Assembly: GCF_914271435.1 (NCBI RefSeq)
Contig: NZ_CAJZAI010000002.1
Location: 620,001 to 684,000 of the forward strand
Length of the DNA stretch: 64,000 nucleotides
Direction: 5' to 3'
From: Cupriavidus laharis
GTDB taxonomy: Bacteria; Pseudomonadota; Gammaproteobacteria; Burkholderiales; Burkholderiaceae
Part shown: positions 33,341 through 41,122 of the stretch, piece after piece
Position numbering within the stretch: position 1 is the first letter of the stretch
How the letters are laid out: each line of letters begins with the position of its first letter
Program-made: the position numbers and the translations under genes
Notes under the pieces: model-generated
What the model saw: the letters and a program-made list of their open reading frames with translations, nothing else
Told to the model about the DNA's origin: nothing
Databases searched by the model: none

Positions 33341-33508
33341 TTGAGCTTTCCCTATTTCACGACAACATCAAAGCAACCACCGTCATTCCCGCGAAGGCGG
33401 GAATCCAGCGTCTTACAAGTCCCCCGAAGGGGGACAAAAAGTCACTGGGTCCCCGCCTGCGCGGGGACGACGAATATTTTGCGTTGTCATGAATTCTGGA
33501 AACATCAA
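33341..33508 (+). mobile_element. MITE copy 3 (168 bp)
   Basis: Identical to copy 1 over its full length as far as I can read. Flanking TA dinucleotides are at 33339-33340 and 33509-33510. It lies immediately upstream of the AhpD-like gene start (33310), oriented with its TTGAGC end towards that gene. It may separate the gene from its native promoter. Confidence 0.85.
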
Positions 33509-33669
33509 TAATTGGGGAAAGTCCATGTGGGAACCATCCCTCGGCTTACTTCGTGCCCAAGTCTTGGGTCGAAGCTGGTCAGGCCTTCAAGTGGGAGGTA
33601 CCTTGTGTGTTTGCCGCTCACTTGGCAGCCGCTTAGTCGTCCGGCATGACCACTGCGATTGCGACGCAG

Positions 33670-34305
33670 CTATACCAAATCCAACACATCGGCCAGCGGC
33701 AGGCGCGGCTTCTGCGGCCAGTTTCCCGGGCGCTCCGCTCCTACGGACAACAGCATGACCGGCACTTCGTCCCTGGCCAGTCCGAATTCGCGGTGCACCG
33801 CTTCGGCATCGAAACCAATCATCGGCGTAGAACCCAGACCTAGCGAACGGGCTGCGTAGATCATCGCCGCCGCGCCGAAGGTGCCGGAGCGTACTGCCTC
33901 GTCGCGCTGGCGCTGCGGATAGTCCATATACAGGTTACGTGCGGGGATTTCCCATTCCGGCACCATCTCTGCCGGCATGACGCCCGCTTCCACCAGCGGA
34001 GCGAGGCGATCTGGTATTACGCTGGAATCGGCCAACTGGCCGCAGACGATGAAGGTAACAGCTGCTTCGGTGATCGGAGGCTGGTTCCAGGCGATCGGGC
34101 TCAGCCGAGCTTTTGCCTCAGCCGTGCGTACGGCGATGAAGCGCCAGTTCTGCATGTGGAAGGATGTCGGCGCGCTGGTGCCGATTCGCACCAGCGCGCG
34201 GATTTCGTCGTCGCTCAAGGTGGCGGCGGGATCGTAGTACTTGGCGGCGCTGCGGCTCAAGATACATTCGATGACTGCATTGGTCTTCGCGGTTCCCTTG
34301 GTCAT
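33670..34305 (-). CDS. Nitroreductase-family protein
   Basis: 211 residues. SRSAAKYYDPAATLSDDEIR, then TSAPTSFHMQNWRFIAVR, is the conserved FMN-binding start of NfsA/NfsB-like enzymes. GLGSTPMIGFD and a C-terminal VGAERPGNWPQKPRLPL complete the fold. It reduces nitro compounds, quinones or flavins with NAD(P)H. Its leader (34306-34330) is nearly the same as those of two AhpD-like genes. Upstream lie VOC and LysR remnants. Confidence 0.87.
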   Translation of the reverse strand: MTKGTAKTNAVIECILSRSAAKYYDPAATLSDDEIRALVRIGTSAPTSFHMQNWRFIAVRTAEAKARLSPIAWNQPPITEAAVTFIVCGQLADSSVIPDRLAPLVEAGVMPAEMVPEWEIPARNLYMDYPQRQRDEAVRSGTFGAAAMIYAARSLGLGSTPMIGFDAEAVHREFGLARDEVPVMLLSVGAERPGNWPQKPRLPLADVLDLV

Positions 34306-34321
34306 GGGTAGGACTCTTTCA

Positions 34322-34530
34322 TCAGGTGGTTAGGAGCCTCCACTTTAGGTCTAGCCGATACATATTTCGAGACTCTATCTGCTCGATTAAATGCCCAAAA
34401 GGATCAAAACAACTTGGCCATCCACATCTGCGAGCACGACGCGAAAATCCAGCGTCGAATGCACGACGAGCAATGGGATTCGCAACTGCGCGATCCGCGG
34501 CGCCAAGTCGTGACGCCCCAGGTCGTCGGC
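34322..34530 (-). pseudogene. VOC-family gene remnant A, frameshifted
   Basis: One minus frame reads RIAQLRIPLLVVHSTLDFRV, and after a shift near 34412 another gives CFDPFGHLIEQIE, ending at TGA 34322. D-P-F-G-H-x-I-E is the common last strand of VOC proteins. The tail (34322-34430) closely matches 37411-37515, so this remnant exists in two copies. Confidence 0.55.
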
Positions 34531-34544
34531 TATGAATACGCAAA

Positions 34545-34631
34545 CTAAGCCGCCGGTTTCTGCGGTGCCGCGCCGAAGTGAGGATGCGACGAGAAAACCT
34601 CGACAGCCCAGTTCACGAACACCCGCACCTT
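34545..34631 (-). pseudogene. LysR C-terminal remnant
   Basis: 28 codons reading KVRVFVNWAVEVFSSHPHF and ending at TAG 34545. The VRVFVNWxxEVF pattern is the usual end of CrgA-type LysR regulators. It is joined in another frame to the truncated NmrA-like gene at 34613, so a deletion fused the two. Confidence 0.45.
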
Positions 34632-34837
34632 GCACCACCCCCGGCGTCAAATGAAGGCGCATTGGACACGTCGATCACCACCTGTGCGCCGGTGATGGCT
34701 TCTTTGAGCCCTTCGCCGGTGACTGTGTTGACGCCACCGTTGGGCGACGCCGCGACGACCTCGTGGCCACCCTCGCGCAGAATGGCAACGGTCTTCAAGC
34801 CAATCAGGCCAGTGCCGCAGATCACGACTATCCTCAT
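34613..34837 (-). pseudogene. NmrA/SDR-like NAD(P)-binding protein, 5' fragment
   Basis: 75 codons from ATG 34837. RIVVICGTGLIGLKTVAILR, then GEGLKEAITGAQVVIDVSNA, is a clear Rossmann N-terminus of the NmrA-like SDR group, normally about 250 residues. Resemblance stops at about residue 67 (SNAPSFD). What follows is the reverse-frame shadow of a LysR tail, so the rest of the gene has been deleted. Confidence 0.65.
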
Positions 34838-34912
34838 GGGTCTTCTCCTTCTGAGCCTCGGTTGGTTTTCGGCGATGCGCCGCACGAGTCCCGATGGCGA
34901 ACGAACCGCATG

Positions 34913-35362
34913 TCAGGGAAATAGTTTTCGATACTGGATGAACTCCGAGCGCTCAGCGATGCGGTCGTAAAGCTGCATGGCGTTATGGTTGGTTTCGTGC
35001 GTCAGCCAGTGCACACGGGACACCCCGCGACGTTTCGCGTCCGCATAGACATGCTCGATCAACGCGCGGCCAATGCCGCTGCCACGCGCGACGTCCGCAA
35101 CAAACAGGTCCTGAAGATAACAGTGGTCTCCGGTAGTCCAGGTGGAGCGATGGTGGATCGAATGCACCAACCCCAATGCTTGTTCGTCCACCATGGCTAG
35201 CGCCGCATGCATCGGCTCGGCCGGATCCAAAAAGCGCGCCCAGGTTTTGAGCGTCACGGACTCTGGGATATCCAATTCGTAAAACCGCTGATAGCCTTTC
35301 CACAGCGGCAGCCAAAGATCAAAATCGTTGTGATCAATGGCTTTGATCCCGACTGATTGCAT
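34913..35362 (-). CDS. GNAT-family N-acetyltransferase
   Basis: 149 residues with GGAG 6 bases before ATG. The acetyl-CoA pyrophosphate loop is seen as VARGSGIGRALIEHVYADAK (Q/R-x-x-G-x-G/A), preceded by strand LQDLFVADVA and followed by HWLTHETNHNAMQLYD. Complete, single-domain. Acceptor unknown. Confidence 0.87.
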   Translation of the reverse strand: MQSVGIKAIDHNDFDLWLPLWKGYQRFYELDIPESVTLKTWARFLDPAEPMHAALAMVDEQALGLVHSIHHRSTWTTGDHCYLQDLFVADVARGSGIGRALIEHVYADAKRRGVSRVHWLTHETNHNAMQLYDRIAERSEFIQYRKLFP

Positions 35363-35552
35363 AGAATACTCCTGAAATCGAGGCTACCGCCCCCGGCGAC
35401 ACTCCAGACCGGACGGCCGCCCCTGATGCCACCGACGCTGTTCCAAGGGCATTGGGGCCGCTGAGGGCGGCAAGAACCCATTCGAGCGTAGTGGCGCGGC
35501 CTTCGTCCGTCGCGACATAGGCCACTATGCCGCGGCGCTCGGCAGTCCGGGT

Positions 35553-35688
35553 TCACAGGGATTGAACGCGTTCGATGATGACTTCCAGGCGCCGCCCGCC
35601 GACCGCTACTTTCGCCCGCGCGCCAACAGTACCCGCGCCAGAGCGAGGCCGATGCCGCTTGACCCGCCGGTGATGAGGACGCATGCCT
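35553..35688 (-). pseudogene. SDR N-terminal remnant, frameshifted
   Basis: CVLITGGSSGIGLALARVLL is an unmistakable SDR cofactor-binding start. After GRK a single-base shift is needed to continue VAVGGRRLEVIIERV. TGA at 35553 ends it. The catalytic part is absent. The remainder of 35363-35874 shows no gene. Confidence 0.6.
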
Positions 35689-35874
35689 ATTCTCGTATGA
35701 GCTTGTCTTGCGTTCTGGTATCGAAATCGCTGGCATCGTTCCGTTCATCAAGCTGGTCCGACGGGGTGCCGCTCATGCACGTCGGTTAGGTCGTTATGCC
35801 GAAGGAGCTTGTAGCCGGACTCACCGAGCGCGTCATCGCACTGACGCTTTCTGGAAGTATCAACCGAGGTTCGC

Positions 35875-36333
35875 CTATGCTCTAGGCAGCACCGCCTTGA
35901 AGACGATTTCGATAAGCTGGTCAGGAAAGGCCAGCCTCGATACCCCAATCAGATTGCTGGCGCACTGAGGCCGCACCTTGGCGTAAGCTTCTTTGCGCAC
36001 CTTTCCCGCAACCGCAAACGCCGCATCGACATCCAGGACATAGAGCGTCTCTTCCACAACGTTGTCGAGGGTGGCGCCGAACTGTGCCAAGATCTTGGCG
36101 GCATTTGCGTAGGTCACCCGCATCTGTTCTGCCATCATCGAGAAATTAGTGGGCTTGCCGGTATCATCGAGCGCCGCGGGTGCGATCATGGCCCCCATGT
36201 CATCATGACTGAACTGGCCGGAAACAAAGATCATGCTTCCGATCTTAATCGCCTGTGCGTAGCCGTAGTCGTCTTCCGCTGGCACGCCATGATAGGCAGC
36301 CCCTTTGCCATTCGTTGTGATCTTGTTTGTCAT
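35875..36333 (-). CDS. RidA/YjgF-family protein
   Basis: 152 residues, GGAGATAAGAG before ATG. AIKIGSMIFVSGQFSHDD, then TYANAAKILAQFGATLDNVV and a late RPQCASNLIGVSRLAFPDQL, match the RidA trimer fold. The usual catalytic Arg (in RxA) is not obvious: the region reads PQCASNLI, so it may belong to a subgroup without imine deaminase activity. It is located between remnants but looks intact. Confidence 0.85.
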   Translation of the reverse strand: MTNKITTNGKGAAYHGVPAEDDYGYAQAIKIGSMIFVSGQFSHDDMGAMIAPAALDDTGKPTNFSMMAEQMRVTYANAAKILAQFGATLDNVVEETLYVLDVDAAFAVAGKVRKEAYAKVRPQCASNLIGVSRLAFPDQLIEIVFKAVLPRA

Positions 36334-36387
36334 CTCTTATCTCCAGTTGAATAAGCCGGCCCAGGTTATCCGGGCCATTTGTTCACC

Positions 36388-36894
36388 TCATGGCTTCTGA
36401 TCTTTGGGCGACGAGCCCTGTACAGACGTCAGCAGAAGACAAAGCGATGCGGCCAGCAGAACAAGGTCCTTAAGAAGGAACTGCCCTGGTGCTGCCGAGA
36501 TCGCCGGAAATCCGCCCGCTGTCGCCTCTGCTACCCCGGGGGTGCTCAAGAAGAAAGTGAGTGTGATCAGATAGGTCGCAGCGGACATCGCCGCTCCCAA
36601 TGCGGAGACAATGGGCTGGAAGGCTCCGACAATCAGAGCCGCTGCGGTCGACAGCTCAAGTACACCTATGACATAACTTGCCCCTTGAACTCCGAATAGG
36701 CTGTGCAACCAGCGCATGATGGGGCTGTTGACGATGAACGGAGCAATGCCGTTGGCTTCGTAAGCGGTGAATTTCATTCCACCAAACCAAAGGAAGACGA
36801 CGACTAGCGCCCATCTGAGCAGAGCCAGATGAGAGAGCGGCCCAACGCTCTTTTCAGCTATTTTTACGCGAACCCGATTCATAAGACTGGTCAT
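36388..36894 (-). CDS. DUF417/YkgB-family inner-membrane protein
   Basis: 168 residues from ATG 36894; an earlier in-frame ATG at 36996 adds non-homologous sequence. Four hydrophobic segments are visible, with LLRWALVVVFLWFGGMKFTAYEA near the N-terminus, as in YkgB/DUF417 proteins. These are small membrane proteins of unclear role, often next to reductases and hypochlorite-responsive genes. It lies 54 bp before the RidA gene start, and both may be co-transcribed. Confidence 0.8.
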   Translation of the reverse strand: MTSLMNRVRVKIAEKSVGPLSHLALLRWALVVVFLWFGGMKFTAYEANGIAPFIVNSPIMRWLHSLFGVQGASYVIGVLELSTAAALIVGAFQPIVSALGAAMSAATYLITLTFFLSTPGVAEATAGGFPAISAAPGQFLLKDLVLLAASLCLLLTSVQGSSPKDQKP

Positions 36895-37059
36895 TTTAGG
36901 TTTCCCATTTAAGTTGTAAGCGTCCTTGTTAGCGAGCTTTTGTGACCGAGCCGTTGGCAGTTTCCGGCGGCCCGAAGACCTACAATTGGAGCGCATTACG
37001 GCTATAAGCTGCCCGGAGAAAACTGGATGTGTGATGCCATGCGCGCCCGGAAAGGGCGC

Positions 37060-37395
37060 TTACCCGATGGGTGGAAAATCGACGTCGGTTCCGTTGATAC
37101 GGTTGAAGGTATTGGTGAAGATGGTGAGCGCGATGGCCGGCGAGATCTCAGCCAACTGAGTGTCGGTGTAGCCGGCCGCGCGGATGGCAGTGAACTCGTC
37201 TTAGTTGATCGTGCCACTGGTGGTCTGCAGGTGAGATGCGAAGCGCACCAAGGCATCACGCTTGGCATCACCCGTGGCCTGCCCGGCGCAAATGGCGCGC
37301 TAGGCATCGACCGACAGACTTACCATCTTGCCTACAAAGCTGTGTGCGGCCAAACAAACGTCGCAACCCGTCTTCTCGCTGGCGATTCGGCTCAT
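37060..37395 (-). pseudogene. AhpD-like pseudogene (internal deletion, two stops)
   Basis: The frame from ATG 37395 to TAA 37060 reads MSRIASEKTGCDVCLAAHSF..., then continues to an NTFNRINGTDVDFPPIG end. Compared with the gene at 28560, the segment between MSRIA and SEKTGCDVC (about 70 codons) is deleted. A TAG replaces a codon after SVDA and a TAA follows TSGTIN. It is unlikely to yield active protein. It preserves the C-terminus that the 28198 copy has lost. Confidence 0.8.
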
Positions 37396-37410
37396 GCTGC
37401 GACTCTTTCA

Positions 37411-37515
37411 TCAGGGGGTTAGGAGTCTCCACTGTAGGCTCACCCGATATTGATTTCGAGACTACATTTGCTCAATAAGATGCTAAAAAAGATCAAAACA
37501 ACGAGGCAACCCACC
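37411..37515 (-). pseudogene. VOC-family remnant B (second copy of the 34322 tail)
   Basis: It reads CFDLF, stop, HLIEQM, stop, SRNQYR and ends at TGA 37411, matching CFDPFGHLIEQIESRNMYR at 34322-34430 base by base at most positions. It carries two internal stops. This shows that the VOC tail plus downstream leader was duplicated. Confidence 0.5.
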
Positions 37516-37863
37516 TCTATCGCGGCGGCATAGCGACGTTTGCGGCACGGTTTCCAGCAGGTGTGGGTGATCGATATCGGTGTGCCGCAGCAAGCGGCGT
37601 AGGAGATGAGGTATGGCCCTCGTGACCGGCAAGCAGGTCGAACGCGGGGTACACGACGGGATCGGCAACTTCATACTAGCCACGATGCAGGGCACGCTGA
37701 CGTCGCCAATGAGCCGGCCAGTTCATGGAGCCACGACGCCCCTCTTGACCACGCCTTCTGTTCAACTGACCGCTATGGGCCCGATCAGAGACGGCCGCCG
37801 GCCTGGCGGTTGGTATCCGTCCGAGTCCCGGCCAAAACTACCATCAGCCCGCTACGCCAGCGC

Positions 37864-38547
37864 ATGATCGAAGACATGCGGATGCGCACGCTTGCGGATC
37901 AGACCCAGACCCAATACATCCGCGCCGTGCGCCAGTTCGCGGCCTTTCTCGGCCGCTCTCCCGACACGGCTAGCACTGAGGACCTACGACGCTATCAACT
38001 CCATCTGGTCGATCACGGCATCTCCCCGGTTTCGCTCAATGCCGCGATCACCGGATTGAAGTTCTTCTTTGAAGTGACGCTCGGCGATGCGCAACGCATG
38101 GCCAAGATGCGACTGGTACGAATTCCACGCCCCCTGCCCGTGGTACTCAGTCCCGACGAAGTCGGCCGACTGCTGGCGACCGCCGGGAACCTGAAGCACC
38201 AGACCGCGCTCGCGGTCGCCTATGGCGCCGGCTTGCGCGCCAGCGAAGTGGTGGCGTTGAAGGTCACCGACATCGACAGTGAACGCATGACCCTGCGCAT
38301 CGAACAGGGCAAGGGTCGCAAGGACCGCTACGCGATGCTCTCACCCGTGCTGCTCGAACGCCTGCGCGTTTGGTGGCGTGTTGCCCATGCCCAGGGCAAG
38401 ATGCTCGACGGTGGCTGGTAGTTCCCGGGCCTTAACTCCATCCAACCGCTCAGCCCCCGGCAACTCAATCGCGCCATCCATGCCGCTGCCCAGGATGCAC
38501 AGATTGAGAAGCACGCGTTCATGCATACGCTGCGACACAGCTTCGCC
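37864..38547 (+). pseudogene. Tyrosine recombinase/integrase, broken
   Basis: The N-terminal SAM-like domain (LADQTQTQYIRAVRQFAAFL) and catalytic start with the first Arg (AYGAGLRASEVVALKVTDID) are intact, then GRKDRYAMLSP. An in-frame TAG at 38419-38421 interrupts WW...GGW. The frame continues with FPGLNSIQPLSPRQLNRAI and HTLRHSFA, then loses resemblance before the final Tyr. This XerC-like type often accompanies IS91-like elements. Non-functional unless the TAG is read through, and the C-terminus is missing anyway. Confidence 0.75.
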
Positions 38548-39224
38548 AGTAGCCGGCAGAGGCGAATCCGATTTCGAACAGACGTTTCATCGCGTACTCC
38601 TGCGTTTCAGACCGCCCCGATTATCCACGGACAATGAGCCACGGGCGCTGGTTGACCTTTGCGTCCCTGTCCAGTCCCTAGCCAGGTGACAGTAACCGAT
38701 GAGACTTACGCAACATGGACAGGGCGCTTCCTCGCTGGGGCAGTACCGTTGTACTGCAACAATACTGCCGATGCACCGCAAACGGACCTTCCGAAGCGGC
38801 TCCTCCCGATTCCTTACGCTATGTGCGTCGGCCGATGGTATGCCGGCTGTGACGAAGCGCTAAAAGCCCGCTGTACTTCGGAAGCTGACGCCGGACCCGT
38901 CTGCCGCCCTTCGCTCGCGACTGCAATGCGAAACCAGCCAAGAGCATCGCGTCGGCGTCTACGTGCTCGTTTGTGTGGACAGCCAGGTGGTGGGTAACCT
39001 GTGCGTGGACCACGCAAAGGCTGCGAGCAGCTCCGGATTGCAGATGTGAAGCGGGAAATGTCTGCTTGGGTTCCCGCAAGGTTGCGGCAAACAGAGCCGC
39101 CCGGCGTAGGACGCAACCGTTATGGATATGCCTTGTCAGCGTCGGCTTTGCGGACGAAGAAATGCGCGCAGTCCGTAACTGTTTGACCTTGCCAACGGAT
39201 GCCGGCCTGATGACGCGCGTCGCA
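38548..39224. other. 677-bp spacer after the integrase remnant
   Basis: No supported gene. Several overlapping frames lack start sites and family similarity. It marks the right edge of the decayed region. Confidence 0.3.
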
Positions 39225-39965
39225 CTACATCATCAGGCCGCGGCACAGCACCGAGACGCCGCTGGCCGCCAGGAACAGCAGCAGCACACGCCGCACGGCC
39301 TCCGCGGAGAAGCGCCTGCGCAGCCGCGACCCGGCGGCCAGGCCAGCGAGGCTGAACGGCACCGCGAACGCCGCGCTGCGCAACAGGTCCGCCTGCTGCA
39401 GCAGTCCGCTGCCGGCAAACGCGACCAGACGCATGCCTGCGCTGACCAAGATCACGGCCGCGATCGTGGCGCGGAACTCGTCGATGTGCGGCAGGCGCCG
39501 GGACAGGTACATGGTGTAGATCGGGCCGCCTGTCCCGAACAGCGCGCTGAATACCCCGCCGACGATGCCTGCCGGCGCCGACCAGGCCTTGCCGGTCGCC
39601 TGCATGCGAACGGAGGGGGCTGCCAGCGCACGCGCGGTCATGCCTAGCACGAACACGCCAAGGCCGACCAGCAGCCAGCGTGACTCGACCTTTGCCAGCA
39701 CGGTCGTGCCAAGCGCCACCCCGGCGACCATGAACGGCACCAGCCGAAGCAGCTCGGATCGCGCAATGGAAGCGCGGTTGCGCAAGCCGACCATCGTGGT
39801 GGTGACAAGGTCCAGCAGCAGCAGCATCGGCACCACGAACTGCAGCGGGATGAACTGGACCAGCACGGGTACCGCCACCATCGCCGCGCCAAAGCCGGTC
39901 AGCCCGAATACCGTGTAGGCGGCGGCGACGGTCGCCCCCAGGACCGCGTAGTGCTCGGTTCCCAT
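39225..39965 (-). CDS. TauE/SafE-family membrane transporter
   Basis: 246 residues, about eight hydrophobic segments. The two family repeats are seen as TVFGLTGFGAAMVAVPVLVQ near the N-terminus and GVFSALFGTGGPIYTMYLSR in the second half. It starts 32 bp after a Bug receptor gene in the same direction, so it may export an anion formed during use of the operon's substrate. A second TauE gene lies at 28591. Confidence 0.87.
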   Translation of the reverse strand: MGTEHYAVLGATVAAAYTVFGLTGFGAAMVAVPVLVQFIPLQFVVPMLLLLDLVTTTMVGLRNRASIARSELLRLVPFMVAGVALGTTVLAKVESRWLLVGLGVFVLGMTARALAAPSVRMQATGKAWSAPAGIVGGVFSALFGTGGPIYTMYLSRRLPHIDEFRATIAAVILVSAGMRLVAFAGSGLLQQADLLRSAAFAVPFSLAGLAAGSRLRRRFSAEAVRRVLLLFLAASGVSVLCRGLMM

Positions 39966-39997
39966 CCTGTCAGCCCGTTGTTCCCGTGGTTGCCACG

Positions 39998-40999
39998 CTA
40001 TTGCACCTTGATGCCGACACTGCGGGCCAGCGACTGATATGTCGCGAAGCTCTCCGAGACATACCTGGCTGTCTCATCGGGTGTGAGGACGCGTGGTATG
40101 CCGCCATACGTCGCGTTGGCGGAGATCCAGCGTGCATCGCCCGACGCCGCCTTGAGGATGGCGGCCCACTTCCTGACGATCTCCGGGGCCAGTTTCGGCG
40201 GGCCGTACAGCGCGCTCCAGCCGATCACCGCCTCGAGCTTCGGGAACCCGGCCTCCCGGACGGTCGGCACATCCGGGAACTGCTTCAGCCGTTCCGGTGT
40301 CGTGGTCACCAGCGCGCGCAGCTTTCCTCCCGAGAGTTGCCCGCTCACGGAACTCAGGTTCGGGCAGCTGAAATCCACTTCCTTCGAGATCACGGCGAGC
40401 GCCGCCTCGCTGCCGCCCTTGTAGTTCACGCTGACGGCATCGGCCGGCTTGAGGTTCAGGCTCTGGAGCAGCAACTGCGGCGCAAGGTTCAGCACCGTGG
40501 CCGGGCCCGACGCGCTGTAGTTCAGCTTGCCGGGATGCGCCTGGAGTTCGGCAGCGAGGTCCGCAATGGTCTTGTACTTCGAATCCGGATGCACGACGCA
40601 GACCACGGGGTTCAGTTCGAGCAGGCCGATGAAGGTGAAGTCGTTCCACTTGTACTGGAGCCCCGAGTCCTGGATGGCGGGAAGGAGCACCTGCGAGCCG
40701 ACCCGGGCCAGCAGCAGTGTGTAGCCGTCCGGCGCCGCGTCTTTCGCCACCTGCGAGCCGATGGCCCCGTTCGCGCCGGGCCGGTTCATCACCACGACCG
40801 GCTGCCCGAGCATGGCGGAGGCCGTGACGGACAGGTTGCGCGCGGACTGGTCCGCGTCGCCGCCCGCGCTGAACGGCACGACGATCGTGACCGGCCGGCT
40901 CGGATACGTCTGCGCGGCAGTGGGCAGCACCGCCGCAGCGCCTGCTGCTGCCACGCCGAGCGCGGCAAGCCGCAGGGTCCTGCGAAGCATTCGATCCAT
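39998..40999 (-). CDS. Bug-family periplasmic solute receptor (TTT type)
   Basis: 333 residues from ATG 40999 (GGAGACAAGCGTC upstream). A signal peptide LRLAALGVAAAGAAAVLPTA is followed by YPSRPVTIVVPFSAGGDADQ and NRPGANGAIGSQVAKDAAPD, the standard Bug ligand-binding loops. Bug proteins bind carboxylates or related anions for tripartite tricarboxylate transporters. No TctA/TctB membrane genes are in the window, so it is an orphan. It is adjacent to another Bug gene of different sequence. Confidence 0.9.
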   Translation of the reverse strand: MDRMLRRTLRLAALGVAAAGAAAVLPTAAQTYPSRPVTIVVPFSAGGDADQSARNLSVTASAMLGQPVVVMNRPGANGAIGSQVAKDAAPDGYTLLLARVGSQVLLPAIQDSGLQYKWNDFTFIGLLELNPVVCVVHPDSKYKTIADLAAELQAHPGKLNYSASGPATVLNLAPQLLLQSLNLKPADAVSVNYKGGSEAALAVISKEVDFSCPNLSSVSGQLSGGKLRALVTTTPERLKQFPDVPTVREAGFPKLEAVIGWSALYGPPKLAPEIVRKWAAILKAASGDARWISANATYGGIPRVLTPDETARYVSESFATYQSLARSVGIKVQ

Positions 41000-41122
41000 G
41001 ACGCTTGTCTCCGTTTCCGGACGGTGGCGGCTCAGGCGCTGCCTGCCATCCGACAGTGGGTACGCTCTGTGTCGGACACCCGGACATTTCAACGTCCTAT
41101 CAGGTGTCCCTCCATGGACCGG

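Noticed and set aside
33540-33632. Plus-strand frame ending FKWEVPCVFAAHLAAA as a gene tail next to MITE copy 3
   Set aside because: Too short, no homologous family recognised, and no upstream continuation beyond the MITE.
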